Assembly: GCF_030123105.1 (NCBI RefSeq)
Contig: NZ_CP126095.1
Location: 3,472,001-3,536,000, forward strand
Direction: 5' to 3'
Length of the DNA: 64,000 nt
Origin: Paenibacillus sp. G2S3
GTDB taxonomy: Bacteria > Bacillota > Bacilli > Paenibacillales > Paenibacillaceae
Part shown: positions 57,114 to 64,000 of the stretch, piece by piece
Layout of the letters: the number at the start of each line of letters is the position of its first letter
Position numbering within the stretch: the first letter of the stretch is position 1
Notes under the pieces: model-generated
Told to the model about the DNA's origin: nothing
What the model saw: only the letters and a program-made list of their open reading frames with translations
The model's database searches: none
Made by a program: the position numbers and the translations under genes

Positions 57114-58478
57114 ATGGCAATTGATACGGTGCTATGGAGCAGGCTGGTGACAGGCTTGACTCTCGGGTTCCACGTTATTTTTGCGACGATTGGCGTCGGT
57201 ATACCGCTAATGATCGCTATTGCAGAGTTCATCGGGATCCGCAAAAAGGATCCCCATTATACACTTATGGCGAAGAGATGGTCTCGAGGATTTGTCATTT
57301 CTGTAGCGGTTGGTGTCGTGACCGGCACAGCGATTTCACTACAATTGGCCCTGGTGTGGCCGAATTTTATGAAACTGGCTGGGAATGTTATTGCACTTCC
57401 GTTATTCATGGAAGTGTTCGCGTTCTTTTTTGAGGCCATCTTCCTGGGCATTTATTTGTATACGTGGGATCGGTTTAAAAATCCGTATATTCATTGGCTG
57501 TTGACGTTTCCGATTGTCGCCGGGGCAGGCATGTCTGCCGTTTTTATTACGACGGTGAACGGATTCATGAACCAGCCTGGAGGCTTTGTCATGGAAGCTG
57601 GTCAATTCACAGCGATTGACCCGGTGCAAGCGATGCTGAATACGGCGACGTTCTCCAAGGTGTTCCATGTATTAAGCTCGGCTTATTTGACAGGAGCTGC
57701 CTTGTTAGCCGGGATTGCAGCCTTTGCAATGCTGAGAAAAGGGGTGTCCGCATACCACAAAAAATCCTTGAATCTCATGATGGCGGTTGTTTTGTTGTTC
57801 GGCTTGCTGAACACATTAGCTGGTGATGTGTCCGCCAAGTTTTTGGCCGAGCATCAGCCAGAGAAGCTTGCAGCGGCAGAGTGGCATTTTGAGACAGGCA
57901 GCGGTGTGGATTTGGTTCTAATGGGATGGCTGAATGCAGAGCATGAAGTTATAGGGGCTCTTCATCTGCCGAAAGTGCTCAGCTTCCTGGCCTTTGGAGA
58001 CTTTAATGCAGAGGTAACGGGGCTGGAGGAATTTCCCAAAGAAGAATGGCCACCGCTTCTTGTTCACTACCTGTTTGATTTAATGGCAGGAATCGGATTT
58101 GCTCTGCTCGCTATATCGGTCCTATATTTCCTATTTGTGTTCTGGAAAAAGCGCAATGCGCTTAATAAGTGGATGCTTCGCATCATCGCACTGATCGCAC
58201 CGCTCGCTTTTCTAGCTGTAGAGCTAGGCTGGTTTTATGCAGAGGTTGGGCGACAGCCGTGGATTATTCGTGGATATATGCGTGTAGAGGAGGCTGCCAC
58301 GACTTCACCGAATGTAAGAATTATATTCTTCGCCTTATTGCTCTTGTACATCGTACTCGGCAGTATGTGTGTAATCGTGCTAAGACGCTTGTTCAACAAT
58401 AATCCGGCAGAAGTTGAGATGGAGAAATGGATGAAGGAACATCCTAATCAATCTACGGAAAAGGGGGGCACTGAATGA
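57114..58478 (+). CDS. cydA: Cytochrome bd-type oxidase subunit I (YthA/CbdA-like)
   Basis: A 454-residue, nine-helix subunit that holds the three hemes and the quinol site. Features: heme ligand His in TLGFHVIFA (near residue 20), a short Q loop, QLALVWPNF, FMNQPGGF and the GxxxExGRQPW-type motif (AEVGRQPWIIRG). Sequence is closer to Bacillus YthA and Geobacillus CbdA than to classical CydA. GGGAGC precedes the ATG. The first gene of a four-gene operon that also encodes the CydDC transporter, which makes it a complete low-oxygen respiratory unit. Confidence 0.94.
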   Translation: MAIDTVLWSRLVTGLTLGFHVIFATIGVGIPLMIAIAEFIGIRKKDPHYTLMAKRWSRGFVISVAVGVVTGTAISLQLALVWPNFMKLAGNVIALPLFMEVFAFFFEAIFLGIYLYTWDRFKNPYIHWLLTFPIVAGAGMSAVFITTVNGFMNQPGGFVMEAGQFTAIDPVQAMLNTATFSKVFHVLSSAYLTGAALLAGIAAFAMLRKGVSAYHKKSLNLMMAVVLLFGLLNTLAGDVSAKFLAEHQPEKLAAAEWHFETGSGVDLVLMGWLNAEHEVIGALHLPKVLSFLAFGDFNAEVTGLEEFPKEEWPPLLVHYLFDLMAGIGFALLAISVLYFLFVFWKKRNALNKWMLRIIALIAPLAFLAVELGWFYAEVGRQPWIIRGYMRVEEAATTSPNVRIIFFALLLLYIVLGSMCVIVLRRLFNNNPAEVEMEKWMKEHPNQSTEKGGTE

Positions 58479-59491
58479 TGAGTTACGAAATAATTGGCAT
58501 CTCGGTGCTCTGGCTGTTCTTGTACGGCTATTTAATTATAGCTTCCATTGATTTCGGAGCGGGATTCTTCGCCTTTTATGCACGTTTGACGAAGCAGGAT
58601 CATCTCATTAATCGTCTGATTTCTCGTTATTTATCACCCGTTTGGGAGATCACAAATGTATTTTTCATCTTTTTCTACATTGGCATCGTCGGATTTTTTC
58701 CGGACACAGCCTATTATTATGGCTCCGCGCTGCTTGTTCCGGGAAGTATTGCAGTTATTCTTCTTGCGATTCGCGGTTCGTTCTATGCTTTTGAAAATTA
58801 TGGTTCCAAGAAAAACATAGTATATCTTTTTTTGTACGGAGCTACAGGTCTGCTTATTCCGGCTTCGTTGTCAGTGGCACTAACTTTGTCTGAAGGCGGC
58901 TTTATTGTGAAGCAGGCTGAGACGGTTTCTCTGGATTACTGGGCGCTGTTTACCAATCCGTTATCGTGGAGCATCGTTGGACTGGCAATCGTGTCCGTTT
59001 TGTTCATAAGCGGCTCATTTCTGACTTTTTACGCATCTCGTGCAGAGGATCATTCCGCGTTGAAGCTGATGCGGAACTATGCCCTGTTTTGGAGCACACC
59101 GACGATAATTCTCGCACTGACAGCATTTATCTATTTGGGTCAACACAATGAGCGGCATTTTCAAAATATGATGGATTTATGGTGGTTGCTGGCACTTTCC
59201 GTTGCTTTCTTCATGATCGCAATGTGGCTGTTATATAACGGACGCCGTTACGGATTAGCGTTCATATGCATCATGCTGCAATTTTTCTGTGCCTTTTTCG
59301 CTTATGGGATTGGGCAATACCCTTATATTCTTGATCCGTATATCACGATTCAGAGCAGTGCAACTTCACCAGCAATGGGCTTAGCGTTAGTTGTTGTGTT
59401 TATCGGCGGTCTGTGCCTGTTGATCCCATCCCTTATTCTGGTCTTCAAGCTCTTCCTGTTTGATGCGGATTATGTAAAAGGGAAAAAATAA
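58475..59491 (+). CDS. cydB: Cytochrome bd-type oxidase subunit II
   Basis: A 338-residue, eight-helix subunit pairing with CydA. Starts with an ATGA overlap (58475-58478) with cydA, so translation is coupled; ATG 58478 is an alternative. N-terminal ISVLWLFLYGYLIIASIDFGAGFF and VWEITNVFFIFFYIG mark the family (YthB type). Its loss of the usual heme d ligands is normal for this subunit. Followed by cydD after 68 bases. Confidence 0.94.
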   Translation: MMSYEIIGISVLWLFLYGYLIIASIDFGAGFFAFYARLTKQDHLINRLISRYLSPVWEITNVFFIFFYIGIVGFFPDTAYYYGSALLVPGSIAVILLAIRGSFYAFENYGSKKNIVYLFLYGATGLLIPASLSVALTLSEGGFIVKQAETVSLDYWALFTNPLSWSIVGLAIVSVLFISGSFLTFYASRAEDHSALKLMRNYALFWSTPTIILALTAFIYLGQHNERHFQNMMDLWWLLALSVAFFMIAMWLLYNGRRYGLAFICIMLQFFCAFFAYGIGQYPYILDPYITIQSSATSPAMGLALVVVFIGGLCLLIPSLILVFKLFLFDADYVKGKK

Positions 59492-59559
59492 AGCTAATTG
59501 ATCCATTACGGCGTGTTTGAGGTTTCTCTACAAGCCTATATATAAAGGAGGTGTGATCT

Positions 59560-61350
59560 GTGCCGAGGAAATCCAGTCTGATTTCTCAACAAATGTCTTC
59601 ACAAAGAAATAATATGGCCCTCCTCGCGATCATTTCGCTCGCGCTTGGTACAGCTATTGTGAGTCAGGCTGGACTGCTTGCCGAAGCAGTCCAACGGATC
59701 TTTGTGGAGAGAGCTTCATTTTCATCGGTTATCCTGTTGCTCGGCATTCTTCTGGCTGTTATGGCTATACGCACATTGTTGTCATATGGAAACGGTAAAA
59801 TTGGCTTGCGTATGGCTGCCACTGCCAAAACAAATATGCGCGCAGCCGTGCTGCAAAACTTGACCCATGCTTCCATGCCTTCCACCCTTCGTGGACAGAC
59901 GGGAGGGAAGGTCAGTATTGCTCTGGATGCTGTGGATGAGGCTGATAGTTATTTCAGTCAGTACATGCCACGTATGATGGAAGCTGCTATCATCCCGATT
60001 CTGATTTTGGTCGTTACATTTATCCAACATGCCAACACAGGTTTCATTCTATTATTTACAGCCCCATTCATCCCACTGTTCATGATTTTGGTAGGGCTGA
60101 AAACGAAGAACAAATCCGAAGAAAAATATGCGCAGCTGGCCGAGTTTTCAGGTACGTTTCTGGATTCTCTTCAAGGGCTGGTGACGTTGAAAATATTTGG
60201 GCGGGCTCACCGTCAGCAACAGAAAATTGAACATAGTAGCCTGAGTTACCGTGATGCCACGATGGGCATTTTGAAGATTGCGTTTACGAATACCTTCATG
60301 CTGGAATCGATCGTGATGCTAAGCATTGGCATTGTCGCTCTCGAACTGGCCATCCAGTTGCTCGTTTTCAAATCTATGACGTTCCACACCGCCTTTCTCG
60401 TTTTGTTGCTCGTTCCCGAGTTTTACAACCTGTTAAAGAATACGGGAACGGCCTTTCACAGTGGCCGGACAAGTATGGGTGCGATTCGTAAGGTGGAACA
60501 GATGCTTGAAGAACCGGCAGGGGAGAGCAGGGACGAGATCGACAGCATGGATAGGGGCCACAGGGTAAGCAAATTGGAAATTGCAAATTTTAATGATCTT
60601 TCAGTACCGCCATCCATGGAAATAAATCATCTTCAGTTTCAATATGCTCCAGATTCATTCAAGCTTGAGACGGGTCAGATCCAGTTTAATCCTGGAGAAC
60701 ATATTGCGATTGTAGGTAAAAGTGGTTCCGGCAAAACGACTTTGCTCCATCTCATTGCCGGTCTGCTGAAACCAGAATCGGGAACGCTTCTGGTGAATGG
60801 AAGTCCACTCTCGCAATACGATGAAACCGAATGGTTCGAGCATGTTAGCTATATTACACAGCATCCGTATATTTTTGCAGGCACATTTTCTGAAAATATT
60901 GCGATTGGTGCTCGTGGGAGCATCTCTAGGGCAGAAATTGAGCGGGCAGGGGAGGAAGCAGGACTCGCTGCGCTTACAGCTCAATTGGAGCATGGATTTG
61001 ATACCTTTGTTGGTGAAGGAGGCAGGGGACTGTCTGGTGGGGAAAAACAACGGCTTGCCTTAGCGCGCGCTTTTTTGAAGCGTCCTGCCATCATTTTGTT
61101 TGATGAACCCACAGTTGGACTGGATTTGCACACCGAGCGGGTACTGCAACGCTCCATAGCCAAACTGGCAAAAACGGCTACGATGATTACGGTGGCTCAC
61201 CGATTATATACGATTCAACAAGCCGACAAGATTTTGTTTATGGACAATGGAGTGTTGGTGGACTCCGGACGACATGACGAGCTTTTGGAGCGCCTGCCAC
61301 AGTATGCCGAGATGGTTGATGTAGAGCGGAAAGGAGGGGTACCATCATGA
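59560..61350 (+). CDS. cydD: ABC transporter CydD (thiol/heme-linked exporter subunit)
   Basis: A 596-residue half-transporter with a GTG start at 59560 (AAAGGAGGTG before). N-terminal six-helix domain (about 1-325) and ATPase domain with Walker A GKSGSGKTT, signature LSGGEKQRLALARA, Walker B ILFDEPTVGLD and switch His in MITVAHRLYT. CydDC exports cysteine and glutathione and is needed for assembly of cytochrome bd. Its stop overlaps the cydC start by four bases. Confidence 0.95.
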   Translation: MPRKSSLISQQMSSQRNNMALLAIISLALGTAIVSQAGLLAEAVQRIFVERASFSSVILLLGILLAVMAIRTLLSYGNGKIGLRMAATAKTNMRAAVLQNLTHASMPSTLRGQTGGKVSIALDAVDEADSYFSQYMPRMMEAAIIPILILVVTFIQHANTGFILLFTAPFIPLFMILVGLKTKNKSEEKYAQLAEFSGTFLDSLQGLVTLKIFGRAHRQQQKIEHSSLSYRDATMGILKIAFTNTFMLESIVMLSIGIVALELAIQLLVFKSMTFHTAFLVLLLVPEFYNLLKNTGTAFHSGRTSMGAIRKVEQMLEEPAGESRDEIDSMDRGHRVSKLEIANFNDLSVPPSMEINHLQFQYAPDSFKLETGQIQFNPGEHIAIVGKSGSGKTTLLHLIAGLLKPESGTLLVNGSPLSQYDETEWFEHVSYITQHPYIFAGTFSENIAIGARGSISRAEIERAGEEAGLAALTAQLEHGFDTFVGEGGRGLSGGEKQRLALARAFLKRPAIILFDEPTVGLDLHTERVLQRSIAKLAKTATMITVAHRLYTIQQADKILFMDNGVLVDSGRHDELLERLPQYAEMVDVERKGGVPS

Positions 61351-63074
61351 ATGAGCTGGCTGTTCTGTCAAAGGCGATGATTCAGGAGCGCAAGGATATC
61401 ATACTTTCGATTTTGGGTGGATTTATCGCCGGCATAGCCGGTGTGGCACTCTTTTCTGCGAGCGGGTATCTAATTTCGCAAACGGTATTTGCGCCACCGC
61501 TTTATACTTTGATTGTACTCACCTCGATGGTTAAACTGCTTGGTCTGCTTCGGGCGGCGAGTCGTTATGGAGAACGCTTGTATTCTCACCGAGCGACATT
61601 CTCCATGCTTAGCCGTTTACGTACATCCTTTTTTGCCAAGCTTATTCCTTTAACGCCTGGTATATTGAACAAAAATCGAAGCGGGGATCTGCTTGCGCGG
61701 ATCGTTGGGGATGTGGAAAGTTTGCAAAATTATTTTTTGCGAGTCGCTTATCCTCCGATCATGGTCGTCATGGTGTTTTTGGCTACGGTGCTGTTTACTT
61801 CTACCTTTTCGATCTGGATTGCCGTTTTGTTTGTACTAGGTATGCTGATAACGGCATTCGTTGTACCGGGAATTGTGTTACTCGGGCAGCGGAGAATAGA
61901 TGGACGCGTTCGTGAGCAGAGGGCGCAGCTGTCCACGGAAGTTACCGAAGTGTTGTACGGTTTCCGGGATTTGAAAGTATACGGTCAATTGGCACAGCGG
62001 GAGGAGCAGCTTCAGCATGCTTCCGCTGTATTGGCAACTGAACAGCAACGAGCAGCCGGGCACTTGCTGCGCGGGCAATCGATGCACACTTTTGTTACGT
62101 TTCTCGTTTCCTGGGGAGTGCTGACGCTCGGCGCCTATTTAATTATGGAAGGAGCGCTTGCAGGCGTATTTCTTGCCATGTTGGTCATGGCATCACAAAC
62201 CGTATTTGAAGAAGCGACGGCTATGGCCACATTACCCGCGTATAAAGAGGATAGCGAACACGCAGCCAAACGACTGACGGAAACAGTTCAGACCTTTGAT
62301 GAGCAGTCTTCGCAGCCAAGTGGCACATTGTCTATCAATCACGCCGTTACGATGGAACTATCCGATGTTACGTTTCAATATGAAGGGGAGTGGAGACCCG
62401 CGCTCAGGGATATGTCCCTGCACATTTTACCTGGCTCCAAAACGGCAATTGTCGGGCCGAGTGGGTCAGGAAAATCAACGATTATCGAATTGCTGCTCAA
62501 GCTTCGAACACCAACGGCTGGAGATATACGATTAAACGGCATTTCGGTGAAGGAACTGGATGAGACTAGCATTTGGCAAACGGCTAATGTGGTATTTCAG
62601 CAAAGTCATTTCTTCCGGGGAACGATCCGGGACAACCTGCTGCTGAATGGAGAAGACTATGCTGACGAACAATTGCTGGATGTGCTAGCTAAAATGCAGC
62701 TGCCCGATACATCGTTAACCGGTATGGTGTATGAAAAAGGGGAGAATCTGTCGGACGGCGAGAAGCAGCGGCTGGCTCTGGCGCGAGTGATGCTCCGCAA
62801 AGGACGGGTATGGCTTCTGGACGAACCAACGTCATCGTTGGATTATGTGACAGAAGAGCACGTTTTGAAGCATCTCTACGCACAGGCGGCTAATGATACG
62901 CTTCTCCTGATTTGTCATCGGCTTACCGGATTAGAAGAGATGGACCAGATTTTGGTCATGGACCAAGGCAGGGTAGTCGAATCGGGGTCCTATTCGGAGT
63001 TGATGGGGCAAAAAGGCTATTTTTATGAGATGAAACAAATCGAACAGCAAATGATCGGAGAAGTTGGAGTGTAA
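61347..63074 (+). CDS. cydC: ABC transporter CydC
   Basis: A 575-residue half-transporter starting in an ATGA overlap with cydD. Walker A GPSGSGKSTI, signature LSDGEKQRLALARV (a D in place of G in the second position), Walker B VWLLDEPTSSLD and His in LLICHRLTG complete the ATPase; the six-helix domain starts with a hydrophobic stretch after ERKDIILSILGGFIAG. It forms a heterodimer with CydD for assembly of the bd oxidase. Last gene of the operon. Confidence 0.95.
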   Translation: MNELAVLSKAMIQERKDIILSILGGFIAGIAGVALFSASGYLISQTVFAPPLYTLIVLTSMVKLLGLLRAASRYGERLYSHRATFSMLSRLRTSFFAKLIPLTPGILNKNRSGDLLARIVGDVESLQNYFLRVAYPPIMVVMVFLATVLFTSTFSIWIAVLFVLGMLITAFVVPGIVLLGQRRIDGRVREQRAQLSTEVTEVLYGFRDLKVYGQLAQREEQLQHASAVLATEQQRAAGHLLRGQSMHTFVTFLVSWGVLTLGAYLIMEGALAGVFLAMLVMASQTVFEEATAMATLPAYKEDSEHAAKRLTETVQTFDEQSSQPSGTLSINHAVTMELSDVTFQYEGEWRPALRDMSLHILPGSKTAIVGPSGSGKSTIIELLLKLRTPTAGDIRLNGISVKELDETSIWQTANVVFQQSHFFRGTIRDNLLLNGEDYADEQLLDVLAKMQLPDTSLTGMVYEKGENLSDGEKQRLALARVMLRKGRVWLLDEPTSSLDYVTEEHVLKHLYAQAANDTLLLICHRLTGLEEMDQILVMDQGRVVESGSYSELMGQKGYFYEMKQIEQQMIGEVGV

Positions 63075-63094
63075 AAAAGCAAGACTTCTTCTGA

Positions 63095-63223
63095 GGCCAA
63101 ATACATCAGCTCATAGGAAGAATACTTGTAATGGCTACTGGTTCTATGGTGACTCCGGATGATGTTGCAACAGCCATCGATAAGGGACTAAGACTGGTAG
63201 CGGGTATAATGTACGATAAATAG
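63095..63223 (+). pseudogene. C-terminal remnant of an NADH:flavin oxidoreductase
   Basis: Following cydC, the frame reads ...GRILVMATGSMVTPDDVATA, then IDKGLRLVAGIMYDK and stop (TAG 63221-63223). The pattern V-M-A-x-G-S/x-x-T-P-D-D-V-x-x-A-x-x-x-G-L-x-L-V-A is the FMN-phosphate-binding strand and helix near the end of old-yellow-enzyme proteins. The rest of the gene is absent. ATG 63131 would open only 30 codons. Confidence 0.55.
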
Positions 63224-63227
63224 AATC

Positions 63228-63262
63228 AGCCACATTGGATGAAATTCCAATGTGGCTTTTTG
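63228..63262 (+). terminator. Terminator downstream of the cyd operon
   Basis: AGCCACATTGGA / TCCAATGTGGCT perfect 12-base stem, loop of 6, TTTTTG. Confidence 0.9.
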
Positions 63263-63357
63263 TGTATTAAGTAATTTCTAATTTCGGATCACACGTAGAT
63301 CTATCTTTGTTCACCGACAGAGGCGGGAACGCAGTTGAGCGAGCAATATAGTTTATT

Positions 63358-63599
63358 CTAATACATCTGTGGTATCGGAGTTCCTGGCGGTCTCCACCAC
63401 GATTCAACAGTTTTCCAAACAGTATCATAATTGCTGCCTTTACCCATCAAATATCCAATGGCAACTGCTTCTGTTAATGTGTGTTGATAACCAAGGTATT
63501 GGGCTTCTCGTAATCCATGTCTAATAGCTGGTCTGATTATTGGAATAATTGGTGTTGAAGGTTAGCATCCCGATAATGTGGAGGTTGATTCACACTCAT
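63358..63599 (-). pseudogene. Frameshifted small hypothetical gene
   Basis: On the minus strand ATG 63599 (GAGGAGT site before) opens MSVNQPPHYRDAN, after which the frame breaks; a shifted frame continues TPIIPIIRPAIRHGLREAQ, LGYQHTLTEAVAIGYLMGKG and SWWRPPGTPIPQMY to a stop at 63358. One missing base in the N-terminal part joins them into about 78 residues. I do not recognise the family. Since the break is early, the gene is probably inactive, or the base is a sequencing error. Confidence 0.55.
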
Positions 63600-63880
63600 T
63601 CTATTACTCCTCACTTTGTATCAATATTTTGAAATAATTTATGGCGGGTATAGGTAAAAGCGGAACATGTCTTTAGCGTTTATTGTTTTTGAAGGTCACC
63701 TTTTGATCGGACGTAGTTATTCTCGAACGCCGGCTCGGACAGCGATTCTCAACTAGCGGCATTGGATTTACTTATATCTTTCAAGTCAAATAAAGCGCTC
63801 AGAGCTTTCGGCAATTTGTTGATGTACAACTAAAACAAAATAAGAGAGGAAAACGTCTATTATTAAGATGAATCTGTTAT
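63600..63880. other. Intergenic stretch without recognisable genes
   Basis: About 280 bases with stops in all frames, mixed base composition and no clear hairpin. A ribosome site AGGAGG lies near its end, serving the next gene. Confidence 0.5.
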
Positions 63881-63893
63881 AGGAGGTTTTAAT

Positions 63894-64000
63894 ATGAAGA
63901 AAAAACTGGCCATTTCCTTATTTGCCTCAGCTTAACTTGTGCTTCCAGTAATACCGGTACTTAGCTTTGCAGCGGCTACATCTAAACCTACGATCATAAA
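63894..64000 (+). pseudogene. Exported protein gene with a stop in its signal peptide (3' end outside window)
   Basis: ATG 63894 follows AGGAGG at a good spacing and encodes MKKKLAISLFASA, then TAA (63933-63935), and on in the same frame LVLPVIPVLSFAAATSKPTI. Without the stop this is a normal signal peptide with an AFA/FAA cleavage site; a single change TTA to TAA explains it. The remainder lies beyond the window, so whether the gene is otherwise intact is unknown. Confidence 0.6.

Overview
The window looks like a chromosomal segment of a low-to-moderate GC, spore-former-type Firmicute, most likely Paenibacillus or a close relative. The reasons are strong AGGAGG-type ribosome sites, frequent TTG/GTG starts, sigma-A promoters of the TTGACA-17-TATAAT kind, and Bacillus-type regulatory sites (PyrR attenuator, TreR, BirA, CsoR, Fur and cre). 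It also carries the glycosidase and transporter content typical of that genus. I saw no rRNA, tRNA, insertion sequence, phage gene or CRISPR array. The species assignment is inference.

Layout. 1-2034: two phosphotransferase-fold genes, the first cut by the window edge. 2191-4842: a secreted GH85 endo-beta-N-acetylglucosaminidase with PKD and F5/8C domains. 5077-7692: rifampicin phosphotransferase (rph). 7959-10042: a VOC protein, a FadR-type regulator and an ABC ATPase. 10234-13986: an AraC regulator divergent from a GH78 alpha-L-rhamnosidase. 14136-16840: an NAD-binding protein, a short Nudix protein, and a SASA-domain esterase with its PadR regulator. 17048-21323: MarR, MATE exporter, LysR and an SDR. 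21461-23237: birA and bioY, divergent. 23337-24506: a TetX-like flavin monooxygenase. 24638-30695: an Mga-like regulator and a nucleoside operon (deoD-like, NCS2 permease, CNT transporter, deoB). 31035-35642: the trehalose operon treA-treP-treR.

36052-39513 is a CsoR-type metal-response cluster (MFS exporter, csoR, His-rich lipoprotein, glutaredoxin) with three CsoR-like boxes. 40399-44775 is an iron-related cluster: an AraC regulator, then a Fur-boxed operon of an LLM flavin monooxygenase, a ferredoxin/siderophore-type reductase and a siderophore-binding lipoprotein. 45511-46434 holds gene remnants (AraC sensor domain, VOC) and a PyrR attenuator in front of codB-codA (cytosine uptake and deamination). 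49371-52667 is a very large secreted multidomain protein. 52921-56551 holds a membrane-anchored alpha/beta hydrolase and a TetR regulator divergent from a membrane M28-like peptidase. 57114-63074 is a complete cytochrome bd operon (cydABDC). The last kilobase holds remnants and a gene whose signal peptide contains a stop codon.

Themes. Many small operons here carry their own regulator with a visible operator (PadR, MarR, BirA, TreR, CsoR, TetR, Fur, PyrR), so regulator and target can be paired from sequence. The most unusual items are the Fur-controlled monooxygenase/reductase/binding-protein operon without a permease, the DeoD homologue with Ser at both catalytic positions 204 and 217, the CsoR regulon built around an MFS exporter instead of CopA, the four-copy MarR operator array, and the TetX-like enzyme. 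Functions are assigned from recognised sequence motifs and context; no database search was possible.
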